NCBI RefSeq assembly: GCF_003402535.2
Contig: NZ_AP025170.1
Coordinates: 930,001 to 994,000 of the forward strand
Reading direction: 5' to 3'
From: Cupriavidus sp. P-10
GTDB taxonomy: Bacteria; Pseudomonadota; Gammaproteobacteria; Burkholderiales; Burkholderiaceae
Length of the DNA stretch: 64,000 bases
Below are positions 42,871 through 51,938 of the stretch, in pieces. The notes beneath the pieces were generated by a model. It saw nothing but the letters and a program-made list of their open reading frames with translations, did no database searches and had not been told where the DNA came from. The first letter of the stretch is position 1, and every line of letters starts with the position of its first letter. Made by a program: the position numbers and the translations under genes.

Positions 42871-43406
42871 GCCTTGGGCGTGCGCAAATCCGCGAGCCGT
42901 GTACCGGCGAGGCGGTCGTGCAGGAACTGGCGGCGCGGGTCGAGCCAGGCCAGCAGGATCCAGATCAGCAGGCCGGCGCACAGCACGCCGACGAACGGGC
43001 CCTTGACCAGTCCCAGCAGATGCCCGACCGCCGCCGACGGCGGCAGCCACAGCCACGCCAGCACGTAGCGCAGCGCTGCCTGCGGCCAGCGCGGTGGCAC
43101 GCCGGCGGCGTTCTCGACACGGATGCGCCAGGTCTGCATGGCCAGGGTCTGGCCGTTGCGCTGCCAGAACCAGGTGAAATACAGGCCCATCACCACGAAG
43201 CTCCATAGCTGGATCGTCAGCGGACCGTCCAGGCCGAGACGCTGCAGCAGCGGCCGCAGCAGCAGGAAGAGGGCAGTAGAAGCGCTCAGCACGCCGAACA
43301 GCAGGACGCCTTCGTACAGCATGCAGGCAAAGCGGCGGCGCAGAGGCGGGGCCACCGGTGCGGGAGCTGCGGCGGGCTTTGGGTCGAGGGTGGTGGCAGC
43401 GGGCAT
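42867..43406 (-). CDS. RDD family membrane protein
   Basis: A 179-residue integral membrane protein with the RDD domain: RRRFACMLYEGVLLFGVL (first span with the conserved Arg), GQTLAMQTWRIRV in the middle and DPRRQFLHDRLAGTRL at the end, the conserved Asp-Asp-type C-terminal motif. The family's function is not settled (some members behave as Na+/H+ antiporters or accessory membrane proteins). In-frame ATGs at 43463 and 43487 would extend it; none has a strong ribosome binding site. It lies between the DUF3106 gene (96 bp upstream) and the lipase (ATGA overlap). Confidence 0.85.
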   Translation of the reverse strand: MPAATTLDPKPAAAPAPVAPPLRRRFACMLYEGVLLFGVLSASTALFLLLRPLLQRLGLDGPLTIQLWSFVVMGLYFTWFWQRNGQTLAMQTWRIRVENAAGVPPRWPQAALRYVLAWLWLPPSAAVGHLLGLVKGPFVGVLCAGLLIWILLAWLDPRRQFLHDRLAGTRLADLRTPKA

Positions 43407-43502
43407 GTCAGGCGAAAGAGGGCGGCGCAAGCAAGCGAAACGCAACGCGAGCAAGACAGCCATTATGCCAAAGGGCATGGCGGCCACCCGTCCAACAGGC
43501 GA

Positions 43503-44300
43503 CTACTGGCGCGCCGTGCCTTCGGAGGCCGCCGCGGCCTCGGTGGCAGGTTCCGGAGCGGCCGGGGCAGTGCTGGTGGCCGCCGGTGGCGTGGCTGCGG
43601 GTGTCGTCGCGGGTGTGGGCACGGTGGCGGACACTGCGGCCGGCGCGGATGACGCTGCCGCCGTGGCCGGCGCTACTGCTGCCGACGCGGCCTGGACTTC
43701 GCTGGCCGGCTTGCCGGCGGCGCCACCGGCGCCACCGGCTTTGGGCTCGTGCCGGACCGCGTGGCTGGTGCTGCCCGGCAGGCGCTTGGTGCTCGGCAGC
43801 GCGCTGACGGCACCGGGCCGGCTGGGCACGCGCTCGGCGGCGGCCAGCTTCTTCTTCTGCTCTTCCGGGAGGGCCTGGTACTTGTCCCACGCCTCGGCCT
43901 TTTTCTCGGCCGGCAGCGCGCGGGTGATCTGGTAGTTCTCGCGCGCCAGCCGCCGCTGCTGCGGCGTCATCTTGACCCATTCGTCCATGCGCGTCTGCAG
44001 CCGGGCCTGTTCCGCCGGCGAGAACTTCGGGTAGCGCTCGGCAATGCGCAGCCACTTGCGGCGATTCAGTTCGGGCAGGGTGTCCCAGAGTGGCTGCAGC
44101 GGCGCCAGGATGCGCTGGTTGACCGGGCTCAGCTCGGACCACGCAGGGCGTGCGCTTGCTGCCGCGCTGGCGCCGGAGGCGGCTTGCGCGTGCGCGGCGG
44201 CCGGCAGCAGGCACCAGCCAGTGGCGGCGCCGGACATGGCCAGCAGCAGCGCGGCCAGCCGGCGGCGCAGGGCGTCGGGGCGGGACAGTGCAGGCGCCAT
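43503..44300 (-). CDS. DUF3106 domain protein, exported, with Ala/Pro/Thr-rich tail
   Basis: A 265-residue exported protein: signal peptide ending in LPAAAHAQA (about residue 39), a DUF3106 helical domain (about 50-155: WSELSPVNQRILAPLQPLWDTLPELNRRKWLRIAERYPKF in two stretches, then MTPQQRRLARENY) and a low-complexity tail of about 100 residues made of Ala, Pro, Thr and Ser. DUF3106 repeats resemble periplasmic helical proteins such as Spy/CpxP-like sensors, but the function is unknown. It starts one base after the DUF3619 stop codon, so it belongs to the sigma-factor operon, a common Burkholderiales arrangement. Confidence 0.85.
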   Translation of the reverse strand: MAPALSRPDALRRRLAALLLAMSGAATGWCLLPAAAHAQAASGASAAASARPAWSELSPVNQRILAPLQPLWDTLPELNRRKWLRIAERYPKFSPAEQARLQTRMDEWVKMTPQQRRLARENYQITRALPAEKKAEAWDKYQALPEEQKKKLAAAERVPSRPGAVSALPSTKRLPGSTSHAVRHEPKAGGAGGAAGKPASEVQAASAAVAPATAAASSAPAAVSATVPTPATTPAATPPAATSTAPAAPEPATEAAAASEGTARQ

Positions 44301-44301
44301 G

Positions 44302-44733
44302 CTATTGCCCGCGTTTCAGGAAGACGTGGAAGCCCTCGTCGGCGTAGGCCGTGGGCGGCAGGTCGTCGAGCAGCATGGCCGCATCGACATCGGCCAGTTC
44401 TTCCACGCGCTTCTGTTGCTGCCAGTGGTAGATACCCATCAGGCCGGCGGCCAGCGCCACCAGCGTCCAGATCAGGCCCAGGCGGCGCAGCCAGGCACCA
44501 GCGCGGTGCAGCGGCGAGGTCTCGTCATCGAATATCGGGACATGCGGTCCCGGCATGGCGAATTGCGGCACCGGCACGGTTGCTTCAGCCTTCTTGCGCG
44601 CGAGCGCAATCCGGCGCGCGGCGGCGAGCCGTTCGGTGATGTCGGCCGGCAATGCCTCCGCACTGGCATCCAGTGCCGTGCGGATCTCATGGGTGAACCG
44701 GCGTTCGCGGATATCTCTCTCGTTTATGCTCAT
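44302..44733 (-). CDS. DUF3619 single-span membrane protein, candidate anti-sigma factor
   Basis: A 143-residue protein: a soluble basic/helical N-terminal half (RFTHEIRTALDASAEALPADITERLAAARRIALARKK), one membrane span at about 85-103 (LGLIWTLVALAAGLMGIYHW) and a short C-terminal part of about 40 residues outside. It matches DUF3619, unstudied as far as I know. Its ATG overlaps the sigma factor stop in ATGA, the usual coupling of an ECF sigma factor with its anti-sigma factor, and the N-in, one-span topology is that of an anti-sigma factor. No zinc-binding HxxxCxxC motif is present. The anti-sigma role is inference. Confidence 0.8.
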   Translation of the reverse strand: MSINERDIRERRFTHEIRTALDASAEALPADITERLAAARRIALARKKAEATVPVPQFAMPGPHVPIFDDETSPLHRAGAWLRRLGLIWTLVALAAGLMGIYHWQQQKRVEELADVDAAMLLDDLPPTAYADEGFHVFLKRGQ

Positions 44734-45299
44734 AGTCGAACCCCCCGTGCGCGCAGGGCTTGCGCCAGAGTATGCGTGGCACGGGAACAGTGCGTCTTGA
44801 CGCTGCCCTCGGAGCAACCCATCACGGCTGCGGTTTCGGCAACGTCCATATCTTCCCAGTAACGCATCAGGAATGCCTCGCGTTGACGCGCCGGCAGGCG
44901 CTGGATCTCCTGCTCGATGATGTGCATCACCTGAGCGCGTTCGACCTGGTCGGCACTGCTTTCCGCCGATGCCGAGCCGGCCTGCGCCTCCAGCGTTTCC
45001 AGCAAGTCGTTGTCGTCGCCCCCGTCGCGGTCGTCGCGCAGGCTGGAAAACAGCGTCACCCACGTGTTGCGCACCTTCTGGCGGCGGAACCAGTCGTGGA
45101 TGGTGTTCTGCAGGATGCGCTGGAACAGCGGCGGGAGTTCGCCGGCACCTTTGTCGCCATATTTCTCGGCCAGCTTGATCATGGCGTCCTGCACGATATC
45201 CAGCGCCGCCTCGTCGTCGCGGACCGCGAACACGGCCTGCTTGAAGGCGCGGCGTTCGACGCTGGCAAGAAAATCGGTCAGTTCCTGGTCGGTGGCCAT
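44730..45299 (-). CDS. ECF-type RNA polymerase sigma factor
   Basis: A 189-residue sigma factor with region 2 (FKQAVFAVRDDEAALDIVQDAMIKLAEKY, then LFQRILQNTIHDWFRRQKVRN) and region 4 (QEIQRLPARQREAFLMRYWEDMDVAETAAVMGCSEGSVKTHCSRATHTL) joined by an acidic linker (RDDRDGGDDNDLLETLE). It is the first gene of a tightly packed operon: sigma, DUF3619, DUF3106, RDD, lipase. Like other ECF sigma factors it probably controls its own operon, but no repeated promoter motif is available in this window to test that. It diverges from ilvB across a 415-bp gap. Confidence 0.93.
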   Translation of the reverse strand: MATDQELTDFLASVERRAFKQAVFAVRDDEAALDIVQDAMIKLAEKYGDKGAGELPPLFQRILQNTIHDWFRRQKVRNTWVTLFSSLRDDRDGGDDNDLLETLEAQAGSASAESSADQVERAQVMHIIEQEIQRLPARQREAFLMRYWEDMDVAETAAVMGCSEGSVKTHCSRATHTLAQALRARGVRL

Positions 45300-45714
45300 T
45301 CAGGCGGAGTGCGGCTTGGTGTGCGGCTTGCTGTGGAGCCTGTTGCGTCGATCGATTGCCCGGTCCTTGCGAATGTGCTGCGTACGACCCGTGGCACACG
45401 CAAGGTGCTGCGATGCTAGCAAAAAAACCCGCGGATGTACCATTTTGTATTGAGGGAAATACATTGGCTGACTGCTAAAGCGCCTGCTAAAGCAGCCAGC
45501 GGCCCGGTAAAACCCTGAGCGGCGCGGGGTGAAACAACCATAGACCGCGCTGGTGCATTGCAGTATCATCGAAGGTTCACACGACATCAGTGGTTGTCTC
45601 ATCCGGCCGCTTATGAGGCGGTCTTCCATGCAGACGCGCACCGCTTGAACCCGAGCCACAAGTTCGGCAGAGAGCATCCAAACAATTTTTTGCCGAAAAT
45701 TGCAAAGGACTGAA
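45300..45714. other. 415-bp divergent intergenic region between the sigma operon and ilvB
   Basis: The region must hold the promoter of each side. It contains a perfect palindrome at 45446-45463 (TGTATT-GAGGGA-AATACA) in an AT-rich patch and several weak hairpins (e.g. CGGCA/TGCCG at about 45665-45695). A 27-codon frame at 45435-45518 has Val, Leu, Ile and Leu close together. I see no Rho-independent attenuator and no clear -35/-10 pair, so the mode of ilv regulation is open. Confidence 0.5.
45446..45463. promoter_or_regulatory. 18-bp palindrome in the ilvB upstream region
   Basis: TGTATT and AATACA are perfect complements around a six-base centre. It lies about 150 bp from the sigma gene start and 252 bp from ilvB, in the most AT-rich part of the gap. 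Operator candidate only. Confidence 0.4.
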
Positions 45715-47478
45715 ATGAACATGCCCAGCGCGGAATTCTCCCACGCAGACAGCAATTCATCTGCCGCACCCGAAATGATCGGGGCGGAAATTCTCGTTCA
45801 CGCACTTGCCGAAGAAGGCGTCGAGTACGTCTGGGGCTATCCCGGCGGCGCAGTGCTGTATATCTACGACGAGCTCCACAAGCAAACCAAGTTCGAGCAC
45901 ATCCTGGTGCGCCACGAGCAGGCCGCGGTTCATGCCGCAGACGGCTACGCACGCGCAACGGGCAAGGTGGGTGTCGCCCTGGTGACCTCTGGTCCCGGCG
46001 TGACCAATGCTGTCACCGGCATTGCCACCGCGTACCTCGACTCGATCCCGATGGTAGTGATCACCGGCAACGTGCCGACCCACGCCATTGGCCAGGACGC
46101 CTTCCAGGAGTGCGACACCGTCGGCATCACCCGCCCGATCGTCAAGCACAACTTCCTGGTGAAGGACGTGCGCGACCTCGCCGCGACCATCAAGAAGGCG
46201 TTCTTCATCGCCTCGACCGGCCGTCCGGGCCCGGTGGTGGTGGACATTCCCAAGGATGTTTCCCGCAATTCCTGCAAGTACGAGTACCCCAAGTCGATCG
46301 ACATGCGCTCGTACAACCCGGTGAACAAGGGACACTCGGGCCAGATCCGCAAGGCGGTGGCGCTGCTGCAGGGCGCCGAGCGCCCGTACATCTACTCCGG
46401 CGGCGGCGTGGTGCTGGCCAATGCCAGCGACGAGTTGCGCCAGCTGGCCGCGATGACCGGCCACCCGGTGACCAACACGCTGATGGGCCTGGGCGCGTTC
46501 CCCGGCACCAGCAAGCAGTTCGTCGGCATGCTCGGCATGCACGGCACGTATGAAGCCAACATGGCCATGCAGAACTGCGACGTGCTGATCGCCATCGGCG
46601 CCCGCTTCGACGACCGCGTGATCGGCAACCCGTCGCACTTCACCTCGCAGGCGCGCAAGATTATCCATATCGATATCGACCCGTCGTCGATCTCGAAGCG
46701 CGTCAAGGTGGACATCCCCATCGTCGGCAACGTCAAGGACGTGCTGCAGGAACTGATCGCCCAGCTCAAGGCCAGCGACGTCAAGCCCAAGCGCGAGGCC
46801 CTGGCCAAGTGGTGGGAGCAGATCGAGCAATGGCGCTCGGTCGACTGCCTGAAGTACGACCGCAGCTCCGAGATCATCAAGCCGCAGTACGTGGTGGAAA
46901 AGATCTGGGAACTGACCCACGGCGATGCCTTCATCTGCTCCGATGTCGGCCAGCACCAGATGTGGGCCGCGCAGTTCTACAAGTTCAACGAGCCGCGCCG
47001 CTGGATCAACTCGGGTGGCCTGGGCACGATGGGCGTGGGGCTGCCGTACGCGATGGGCATCAAGAAGGCATTCCCGGAGAAGGAAGTCGTCACCATCACC
47101 GGTGAAGGCTCGATCCAGATGTGCATCCAGGAACTGTCGACCTGCCTGCAGTACGACACCCCGGTGAAGATCTGCTCGCTCAACAACGGCTACCTCGGCA
47201 TGGTGCGCCAGTGGCAGGAGATCGAGTACGACAACCGCTACTCGCACTCCTACATGGACGCGCTGCCCGACTTCGTCAAGCTGGCCGAGGCCTACGGGCA
47301 TATCGGCATGCGCGTCGAGAAGACGTCCGACGTCGAGCCGGCGCTGCGCGAGGCGTTCCGCCTGAAGGACCGTACCGTGTTCCTGGACTTCCAGACCGAT
47401 CCCACCGAAAACGTCTGGCCGATGGTCCAGGCGGGCAAGGGCATTTCCGAAATGCTGCTCGGCGCGGAGGACCTGTAA
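45715..47478 (+). CDS. ilvB: Acetolactate synthase (acetohydroxyacid synthase) large subunit
   Basis: Thiamine-diphosphate enzyme that makes 2-acetolactate or 2-aceto-2-hydroxybutyrate, the first common step of valine, leucine and isoleucine synthesis. The 587-residue protein shows the N-terminal ThDP domain with EGVEYVWGYPGGAVLYIYD and the activating Glu in RHEQAA, the middle FAD-binding domain and the C-terminal ThDP motif TGEGSIQMCIQELSTC...NNGYLGMVRQWQ. The start at 45715 has AAAGGA five bases upstream; a second ATG two codons later is possible. It overlaps ilvN by one base. Often named ilvI in related genomes. Confidence 0.97.
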   Translation: MNMPSAEFSHADSNSSAAPEMIGAEILVHALAEEGVEYVWGYPGGAVLYIYDELHKQTKFEHILVRHEQAAVHAADGYARATGKVGVALVTSGPGVTNAVTGIATAYLDSIPMVVITGNVPTHAIGQDAFQECDTVGITRPIVKHNFLVKDVRDLAATIKKAFFIASTGRPGPVVVDIPKDVSRNSCKYEYPKSIDMRSYNPVNKGHSGQIRKAVALLQGAERPYIYSGGGVVLANASDELRQLAAMTGHPVTNTLMGLGAFPGTSKQFVGMLGMHGTYEANMAMQNCDVLIAIGARFDDRVIGNPSHFTSQARKIIHIDIDPSSISKRVKVDIPIVGNVKDVLQELIAQLKASDVKPKREALAKWWEQIEQWRSVDCLKYDRSSEIIKPQYVVEKIWELTHGDAFICSDVGQHQMWAAQFYKFNEPRRWINSGGLGTMGVGLPYAMGIKKAFPEKEVVTITGEGSIQMCIQELSTCLQYDTPVKICSLNNGYLGMVRQWQEIEYDNRYSHSYMDALPDFVKLAEAYGHIGMRVEKTSDVEPALREAFRLKDRTVFLDFQTDPTENVWPMVQAGKGISEMLLGAEDL

Positions 47479-47969
47479 TGCGACACATCATTTCGGTCCT
47501 GCTGGAAAACGAAGCCGGTGCGCTGTCGCGCGTGGTGGGCCTGTTCTCGGCCCGCGGCTACAACATCGAGACGCTGACTGTGGCGCCGACGGAGGATTCC
47601 TCGCTGTCGCGCATGACCATCGTCACCACCGGCTCGGATGACGTGATCGAGCAGATCACCAAGCACCTGAACCGCCTGGTCGAAGTGGTCAAGGTGGTCG
47701 ACCTGACCGAAGGCGCGCACATCGAGCGCGAGCTCATGCTCGTCAAGGTGCGCGCGGTCGGCAAGGAGCGCGAAGAAATGAAGCGCACCGCCGACATCTT
47801 CCGCGGCCGCATCATCGATGTCACCGAGAAGACCTACACCATCGAGCTGACCGGCAACGGCGTCAAGCTCGATGCGTTCCTGGACGCGATCGACCGCACC
47901 GCCATCCTGGAGACCGTCCGTACCGGCGGCTCGGGCATTGGCCGCGGCGAGCGCATCCTGAAGGTCTGA
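47478..47969 (+). CDS. ilvN: Acetolactate synthase small (regulatory) subunit
   Basis: Binds valine and confers feedback inhibition while activating the large subunit. The 163-residue protein has an N-terminal ACT domain (RHIISVLLENEAGALSRVVGLFSARGYNI) and a second C-terminal ACT-like part (ELMLVKVRA, IFRGRIIDVTEKTYTIELTG). The ATG shares its A with the TAA stop of ilvB (TAATG), so translation is coupled. Named ilvH or ilvN in relatives. Confidence 0.97.
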   Translation: MRHIISVLLENEAGALSRVVGLFSARGYNIETLTVAPTEDSSLSRMTIVTTGSDDVIEQITKHLNRLVEVVKVVDLTEGAHIERELMLVKVRAVGKEREEMKRTADIFRGRIIDVTEKTYTIELTGNGVKLDAFLDAIDRTAILETVRTGGSGIGRGERILKV

Positions 47970-48074
47970 TCCAACGCCGCTCGCACAGCCAGTCGCACAG
48001 GTTCAAGCAGTATCCCCGGGCGGCGCGATCCGTGCGCACACAATGCACACGAGGATGCCGCCCCCCTCATATAA

Positions 48075-49115
<1,041 letters not shown>

Positions 49116-49159
49116 TCTGTAGCGCTGCCTGATGGCCCGCGCCGCACGGCGGCGGGCCG

Positions 49160-49233
49160 AAGCCGTTCAGCGTTCCGTGCCATGCCCTTCTATCATCGGA
49201 AGGGGATTGCCGGGACCTGAACGGCTTTTTGTT
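49160..49233 (+). terminator. Intrinsic terminator after ilvC
   Basis: An 11-bp perfect stem AAGCCGTTCAG (49160-49170) / CTGAACGGCTT (49217-49227), followed by TTTGTT. The 46-base loop contains its own hairpin (CCCTT/AAGGG). A further GC-rich hairpin (GGCCCGC / GCGGGCC) sits just before it. Confidence 0.75.
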
Positions 49234-49371
49234 ATCCTTGTCGAACTTTTTCGGGCAAGGCGTGCGCCTGATGCTGCTCCGCAACATGGGCCGGCAAGCG
49301 CCGCTGCAGCGGATATCGCCGCCGCCGCACCGCCTCCGCCCTGGTTTTGACTCCACCGAAACTCGTACTGC

Positions 49372-50022
49372 ATGAACTATCCTCATCCGCTGATCGCCCG
49401 TGAAGGCTGGCCGTTCCTGGCCGGCGCCTTTGTCATTTCACTGCTGGTGCACGCCAGCGCGGGCTTCTGGTGGGCGCTGCCGCTGTGGATCATCACGGTG
49501 TTCGTGCTGCAGTTCTTCCGCGATCCGCCGCGCCCGATCCCGTCGGCGCCCAACGCGGTGCTGGCACCGGCCGACGGCCGCATCGTCGTGGTCGAAAAGG
49601 CCATGGATCCGTACGCTAACCGCGAGGCGCTGAAGATCAGCGTCTTCATGAACGTCTTCAACGTGCACTCGAACCGCGTGTCGGTCGATGGCGCGGTTGA
49701 AAAGGTCGAATATTTCCCGGGCAAGTTCGTCAACGCCGACCTGGACAAGGCCTCGACCGAGAACGAGCGCAATGCCGTGATCATCCGCCGTGCAACCGAC
49801 GGCCAGGTGGTCACGCTGGTGCAGGTGGCCGGCCTGGTGGCGCGACGTATCCTGTGCTACACCAAGGTGGGCGACAAGCTCTCGCGAGGCCAGCGCTACG
49901 GCTTTATCCGCTTTGGCTCCCGCGTCGATGTCTACCTGCCGCTCGACGCGCGTCCGCGCGTGACCATTGGCGAGAAGGTGTCGGCGTCGTCGACCATCCT
50001 CGCCGAACTCGACGTGAAGTGA
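49372..50022 (+). CDS. psd: Phosphatidylserine decarboxylase proenzyme (short PSD-A type)
   Basis: Decarboxylates phosphatidylserine to phosphatidylethanolamine at the inner membrane. The 216-residue protein begins with two hydrophobic segments and has the short PSD-A pattern: [33 protein letters not shown] and the self-cleavage site in [11 protein letters not shown], where Gly182-Ser183 is cut and Ser183 becomes the pyruvoyl group. The ribosome binding site is weak. It lies 42 bp before pssA, whose product makes its substrate. Confidence 0.96.
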   Translation: MNYPHPLIAREGWPFLAGAFVISLLVHASAGFWWALPLWIITVFVLQFFRDPPRPIPSAPNAVLAPADGRIVVVEKAMDPYANREALKISVFMNVFNVHSNRVSVDGAVEKVEYFPGKFVNADLDKASTENERNAVIIRRATDGQVVTLVQVAGLVARRILCYTKVGDKLSRGQRYGFIRFGSRVDVYLPLDARPRVTIGEKVSASSTILAELDVK

Positions 50023-50064
50023 GCGAAGGCCTGACCAGGACCACAGGACGACAGGAGGACTGCG

Positions 50065-50979
50065 ATGGTTGCCTTCAATCGACGTAACAAGCGGGTCAGC
50101 AGCGGCAACGTGACGCATCTGCGCCCGTTCCGCCATAACCAGTTGCGCGGTGCCGAGGACTATGACGACGATGCCGCGGACGACCACGACATCGCCTACG
50201 AGCGCCAGCGGCCGCGCCGCCGCGGCATCTACCTGCTGCCCAACGCGTTCACCACCGCGGCGCTGTTCGCCGGCTTCTTCGCCATCGTGCAGGCGATGAA
50301 CATGCGCTTCGACGTGGCCGCCATCGCGATCTTCGCGGCCATGGTGCTCGATGGCATGGACGGCCGCGTGGCGCGCATCACCAATACGCAGAGCGCGTTC
50401 GGCGAGCAGTATGACTCGCTGTCGGACATGACCTCGTTCGGCGTCGCGCCGGCGCTGGTGATGTACGAATGGATCCTGCATGACCTCGGCAAGTGGGGCT
50501 GGATCGCGGCCTTTGTCTACTGCACCTGCGCGGCGCTGCGGCTGGCACGCTTCAACGCCAATATCGGCGTGGTCGACAAGCGTTTCTTCCAGGGCCTGCC
50601 CAGCCCGGCCGCCGCAGCGCTGGTGGCGGGCTTTGTCTGGCTGGTGATCGACAACAAGCTGCCGGTCAAGGAGCTGTGGATGCCGTGGGTGGCGTTCGGC
50701 ATCACGCTGTACGCGGGGCTGTCGATGGTGTCCAACGCGCCGTTCTACAGCGGCAAGGCGCTGGACGTGCGTTACCGCGTGCCGTTCGGCATGATGGTGC
50801 TGGTCCTGGTGCTGTTCGTGGTGGTGTCGACCGATCCGCCGGTGGCGCTGTTCGGGCTGTTCGTTGCCTACGCGATCTCGGGTTACGTGCTGTGGGGCTG
50901 GCGTGCCATCCATGGGCAGCCCGGCGGAATCCGCAAGGTGCGCGAAAGCGGCAATGGCGGAAACGGCGGCAACGATTGA
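50065..50979 (+). CDS. pssA: CDP-diacylglycerol-serine O-phosphatidyltransferase
   Basis: Makes phosphatidylserine from CDP-diacylglycerol and serine; type II membrane enzyme. The 304-residue protein has a charged N-terminal tail of about 55 residues and then some seven spans. The CDP-alcohol phosphatidyltransferase motif DGMDGRVAR...GEQYDSLSD is at about 96-121, with the D-G-x2-A-R-x8-G-x3-D-x3-D spacing. An AGGAGG ribosome binding site precedes the ATG. Together with psd it forms the phosphatidylethanolamine route. Confidence 0.96.
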   Translation: MVAFNRRNKRVSSGNVTHLRPFRHNQLRGAEDYDDDAADDHDIAYERQRPRRRGIYLLPNAFTTAALFAGFFAIVQAMNMRFDVAAIAIFAAMVLDGMDGRVARITNTQSAFGEQYDSLSDMTSFGVAPALVMYEWILHDLGKWGWIAAFVYCTCAALRLARFNANIGVVDKRFFQGLPSPAAAALVAGFVWLVIDNKLPVKELWMPWVAFGITLYAGLSMVSNAPFYSGKALDVRYRVPFGMMVLVLVLFVVVSTDPPVALFGLFVAYAISGYVLWGWRAIHGQPGGIRKVRESGNGGNGGND

Positions 50980-50993
50980 GTGTTGCGGGCAGG

Positions 50994-51015
50994 GAAGGGC
51001 GCTACGGCGCCCTTC
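50994..51015 (+). terminator. Likely terminator after pssA
   Basis: GAAGGGCGC pairs with GCGCCCTTC over a four-base loop, 15 bp after the stop, followed by GTGCTTT. The T-run is short. Confidence 0.6.
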
Positions 51016-51104
51016 GTGCTTTCCCGGTTTCACAATTGTTTTTACGCCGCGGCCACTGGCCGTGGCACTCTGCAGTGTTTTCCACTTACCGTCAGGAGGA
51101 TGTC

Positions 51105-51608
51105 ATGGGCATGTTCGACTTCATCAAGGAAGCGGGGGAAAAGCTGTTCGGCACCGGCGAGGCCAAGGCGGCGCAGCAGGCCGCGGCGGCAGATGCATCG
51201 GCCGAAAAGGTAGATGCCGCCAACCGTGCCGCGGGCGATGCGATCGAGGCATACATCAAGAAGATGGGACTGGATGCCACCGGGCTGATGGTGCAGGTGG
51301 ATGGCTCGCAGGGGCTGGTGACGGTGTTCGGCGTGGCGCCCGACCAGGCCACGCGCGAGAAGATCATCCTGTGCGCAGGCAACGTCGAAGGGGTGGACAA
51401 GGTTGAGGACAAGATGTCGGTCAACGTCGAGTCGTCCGAATCGCAGTGGCATACCGTGGTGAAGGGCGACACGCTGTGGGCAATCGCTCAGGCCGCCTAC
51501 GGCAACGGCGCCGAGTACAACAAGATCTTCGAGGCCAACAAGCCGATGCTGTCGCATCCCGACAAGATCTACCCGGGCCAGAAGCTGCGCATCCCGCCCA
51601 AGGGCTGA
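51105..51608 (+). CDS. kbp: BON and LysM domain protein (Kbp/YgaU-like)
   Basis: A 167-residue protein with an amphipathic N-terminus (FDFIKEAGEKLFG), a BON domain at about 55-105 (IEAYIKKMG...VQVDGSQGLVTVFGVAPDQATREKII) and a LysM domain at about 112-165 (WHTVVKGDTLWAIAQAAYGNGAEYNKIFEANKPML...PGQKLRIP). The same two-domain layout and length are those of E. coli Kbp (YgaU), a cytoplasmic potassium-binding protein. No signal peptide is seen, in line with that. A strong AGGAGG ribosome binding site decides the start. It stands alone between pssA and the leu leader. Confidence 0.9.
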   Translation: MGMFDFIKEAGEKLFGTGEAKAAQQAAAADASAEKVDAANRAAGDAIEAYIKKMGLDATGLMVQVDGSQGLVTVFGVAPDQATREKIILCAGNVEGVDKVEDKMSVNVESSESQWHTVVKGDTLWAIAQAAYGNGAEYNKIFEANKPMLSHPDKIYPGQKLRIPPKG

Positions 51609-51650
51609 TGCCCGCGGCAACGCGAAGGCGCGTTCGGCAAAAACCCTGTA

Positions 51651-51679
51651 TTGCACGGGCGCGCCAAACCGGCTATAGT
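51651..51679 (+). promoter_or_regulatory. Sigma70 promoter of the leu leader-leuA transcript
   Basis: TTGCAC (51651-51656), a 17-base spacer, TATAGT (51674-51679). The ATG of the leader peptide lies only seven bases after the -10 box, so the transcript is expected to start at or within one or two bases of that ATG. Confidence 0.8.
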
Positions 51680-51686
51680 CGGTCCC

Positions 51687-51767
51687 ATGATTTCGCGCCA
51701 AGTCCTAATCGCCCGCACCACCCTAGGTGGCCTACTAGGCCATCAGGTCGGGACGCGCGCGCGCTGA
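51687..51767 (+). CDS. leuL: leuA leader peptide, 26 aa, with four CTA leucine codons
   Basis: A 26-codon frame starting at ATG 51687 and ending TGA. Its four leucines (positions 7, 13, 16 and 17) are all CTA, by far the rarest leucine codon in such G+C-rich genomes and hardly seen in the neighbouring genes. It sits just behind a good promoter and is followed by a Rho-independent hairpin and leuA. This is the arrangement of transcription attenuation by leucine supply: ribosomes stall at CTA when charged tRNA-Leu is low and prevent terminator formation. Because the promoter's start is at the ATG, the peptide seems to be translated from a leaderless or near-leaderless mRNA. Confidence 0.82.
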   Translation: MISRQVLIARTTLGGLLGHQVGTRAR

Positions 51768-51807
51768 GGACAACGCAACCCTTAGCACGGAATCCGTAAG
51801 GAACACC

Positions 51808-51843
51808 AACGCCCCGGCCTGCTTGTGCACGCCGGGGCGTTTT
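51808..51843 (+). terminator. leu attenuator (Rho-independent)
   Basis: An 11-bp stem AACGCCCCGGC / GCCGGGGCGTT with a 12-base loop, then TTT. It lies 40 bp after the leader peptide stop and 95 bp before leuA. Upstream alternatives such as GGCC-TACTA-GGCC over the CTA codons and CCTTA/TAAGG could form the competing antiterminator or pause structures. Confidence 0.85.
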
Positions 51844-51938
51844 GCATTCCACAGCCGTGGAGCGCGGAACAGGCGGTAAGCCCCGGACACAGCATGCCGG
51901 GGACAGCACACCAGAAAGCTACACAGGAGCTCCACAAA

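Noticed and set aside
47121..47969. 282-residue extended IlvN
   Set aside because: The upstream part overlaps ilvB in another frame; the TAATG junction at 47476-47480 gives the standard 163-residue subunit.
51785..51805. CCTTA...TAAGG as the leu attenuator
   Set aside because: Only five pairs and no T-run; the hairpin at 51808-51841 is far better. It may be part of an antiterminator.
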